DNA of 6,534 nt from Methylococcaceae bacterium NSP1-2. GTDB lineage: Bacteria; Pseudomonadota; Gammaproteobacteria; Methylococcales; Methylomonadaceae. Location of the stretch: positions 1-6,534 of the forward strand of contig NQJH01000099.1 in assembly GCA_002256685.1 (NCBI GenBank), read 5' to 3'. Every line of letters starts with the position of its first letter. Position 1 is the stretch's first letter. A program made the translations under genes and the position numbers. This document shows positions 5,587-6,534 of this stretch, in pieces. The notes under the pieces are model-generated. The model saw nothing but the letters and a program-made list of their open reading frames with translations, ran no database searches and was not told the DNA's origin.

Positions 5587-6534
5587 CACATCCAACTTCG
5601 CCAAAGCCAGCATTAATTTCTTCTCGCCGACTTGTTTGAAATTAACCACTACGCTTTCTTTGTCACCTTCGCCTTCACAGCGCATAACCACGCCAGCACC
5701 AAATTTAACATGGCTGACTTTTTGCCCTGTTTTATAACGCCCTGTTACTACGGAAGTGCGTGTAGCAGGTTTTGGAGAACTGGGAGGTGAGTACGCATTA
5801 CGCGGCTTGCTAAACTCGCTAGAACTGGGCGTTGGTTTTGCTGAGGTGATAGGATAACTAACGGTTGCCTGCATTCTGACATTGCTGATTAAGTCCACAG
5901 GAATGTCGCGTAAAAATCGTGACGGATTAGGGTAGGTGGTGCGTCCGTATAACCAGCGGGATTCGGCGTGGGTGATGGTTAGCTGTTGTCTGGCGCGGGT
6001 GATGCCGACATAACACAAACGGCGTTCCTCTTCTAAACGGACAGTATCATCGACAGATTGTTGGGCAGGAAATAAGCCTTCTTCCATGCCGACTAAAAAC
6101 ACCTGCTTAAATTCCAGCCCTTTGGCAGTGTGTAAGGTCATGAGTTGTACACAATCATCGGCATCATCGCCTTGTTGTTCGGCGGATTCCAATACCGCAT
6201 GAGTCAAAAATGAGTCCAACTCATTCATGTTTTCTTCATTATTTTTATCAAAATAAAACAACTTCGCCGCATTAACTAGCTCTTCTAAGTTTTCGACTTT
6301 TTCTTCACCTTTGTCTTTGTCTTTTTTGTGAAATTCCATGAGTCCGCTTTTTTCTACCACTAACTGAACTTTTTCGCACAGTTCTAAGCCTTCTGCTTGT
6401 TCACTCAAGGCATTAATCAACGCTGAAAAGCCTTGAATGGCACGAGTATTTAACAACTCACCCGCCGCCCACAGTGAAAGTCCGCGTTCACGCGCAATAT
6501 GGCGCAAATCATCCTGCATTTTTGTACCAATGCC
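5581..6534 (-). CDS. uvrD: DNA helicase II UvrD, C-terminal part
   Basis: The frame is open to the right edge, so the 5' part is missing; the 317 residues seen are less than half of a usual UvrD (about 720). UvrD is a superfamily 1A 3'-5' helicase that removes incised strands in nucleotide-excision and mismatch repair. The visible part starts GIGTKMQDDLRHIARERGLS, the 2B/2A region. It then shows ENLEELVNAA, helicase motif V QLMTLHTAKGLEF (visible residues 130-142), VGMEEGLFP, and motif VI EEERRLCYVGITRARQQL (168-185), which holds the arginine finger. A Pro/Ser-rich linker (about 230-260) leads to a Tudor-like domain, GQKVSHVKFGAGVV onward, which in UvrD/PcrA contacts RNA polymerase. The end, ALAKLDVL, falls where E. 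coli UvrD ends, so the C-terminus is complete. PcrA or Rep are alternatives, but the overall match favours UvrD. The stop codon lies inside a palindromic repeat. Confidence 0.95.
   Translation of the reverse strand, partial: GIGTKMQDDLRHIARERGLSLWAAGELLNTRAIQGFSALINALSEQAEGLELCEKVQLVVEKSGLMEFHKKDKDKGEEKVENLEELVNAAKLFYFDKNNEENMNELDSFLTHAVLESAEQQGDDADDCVQLMTLHTAKGLEFKQVFLVGMEEGLFPAQQSVDDTVRLEEERRLCYVGITRARQQLTITHAESRWLYGRTTYPNPSRFLRDIPVDLISNVRMQATVSYPITSAKPTPSSSEFSKPRNAYSPPSSPKPATRTSVVTGRYKTGQKVSHVKFGAGVVMRCEGEGDKESVVVNFKQVGEKKLMLALAKLDVL

Noticed and set aside
5439..5737. Plus-strand frames across the repeats and uvrD 3' end
   Set aside because: They are made of palindromic repeat sequence and the antisense of the UvrD C-terminal domain, with no protein-like conservation.

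Overview
The window looks like a chromosomal segment of a sulfur-oxidising-type gammaproteobacterium, with Beggiatoaceae/Thiotrichales as best guess. The housekeeping proteins (TrmL, UvrD, glycogen phosphorylase) read as gammaproteobacterial orthologues. The base composition is moderately AT-rich. A DUF4347 protein with ELWVTDGT repeats, and short dispersed palindromes between genes, are typical of that group. This placement is inferred from family resemblance only.

Every intact gene is on the minus strand, so transcription runs from right to left. From right to left the layout is: the C-terminal part of the DNA helicase UvrD (5581-6534, 5' end outside the window); a short gap filled by two palindromic repeat units (about 5484-5586); a 53-residue small gene (5263-5424) overlapping by 8 bases a short-chain dehydrogenase/reductase gene (4575-5270); a decayed plus-strand IS110-family transposase remnant (4321-4562), convergent with the dehydrogenase; a probable promoter region and then glgP, glycogen phosphorylase (1641-4151), joined to trmL, a tRNA wobble-base methyltransferase (1171-1641), by a one-base TAATG overlap; a dispersed palindrome that forms a good intrinsic terminator for that pair (1105-1168); and finally the first 339 residues of a large DUF4347/ELWVTDGT-repeat protein running off the left edge (1-1017).

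The genes do not form one pathway. glgP-trmL is a clear two-gene transcription unit linking storage-glycogen breakdown and tRNA modification only by position. The small gene and the dehydrogenase form a second pair. The DUF4347 gene starts its own unit. I see no CRISPR array, RNA gene, phage module or defence system. The items most worth a second look are the 8-base tandem duplication that breaks the IS110 remnant, repeats that supply a terminator and overlap the uvrD stop codon, the unannotated small gene, and the His/Cys protease-like signature of the DUF4347 domain.
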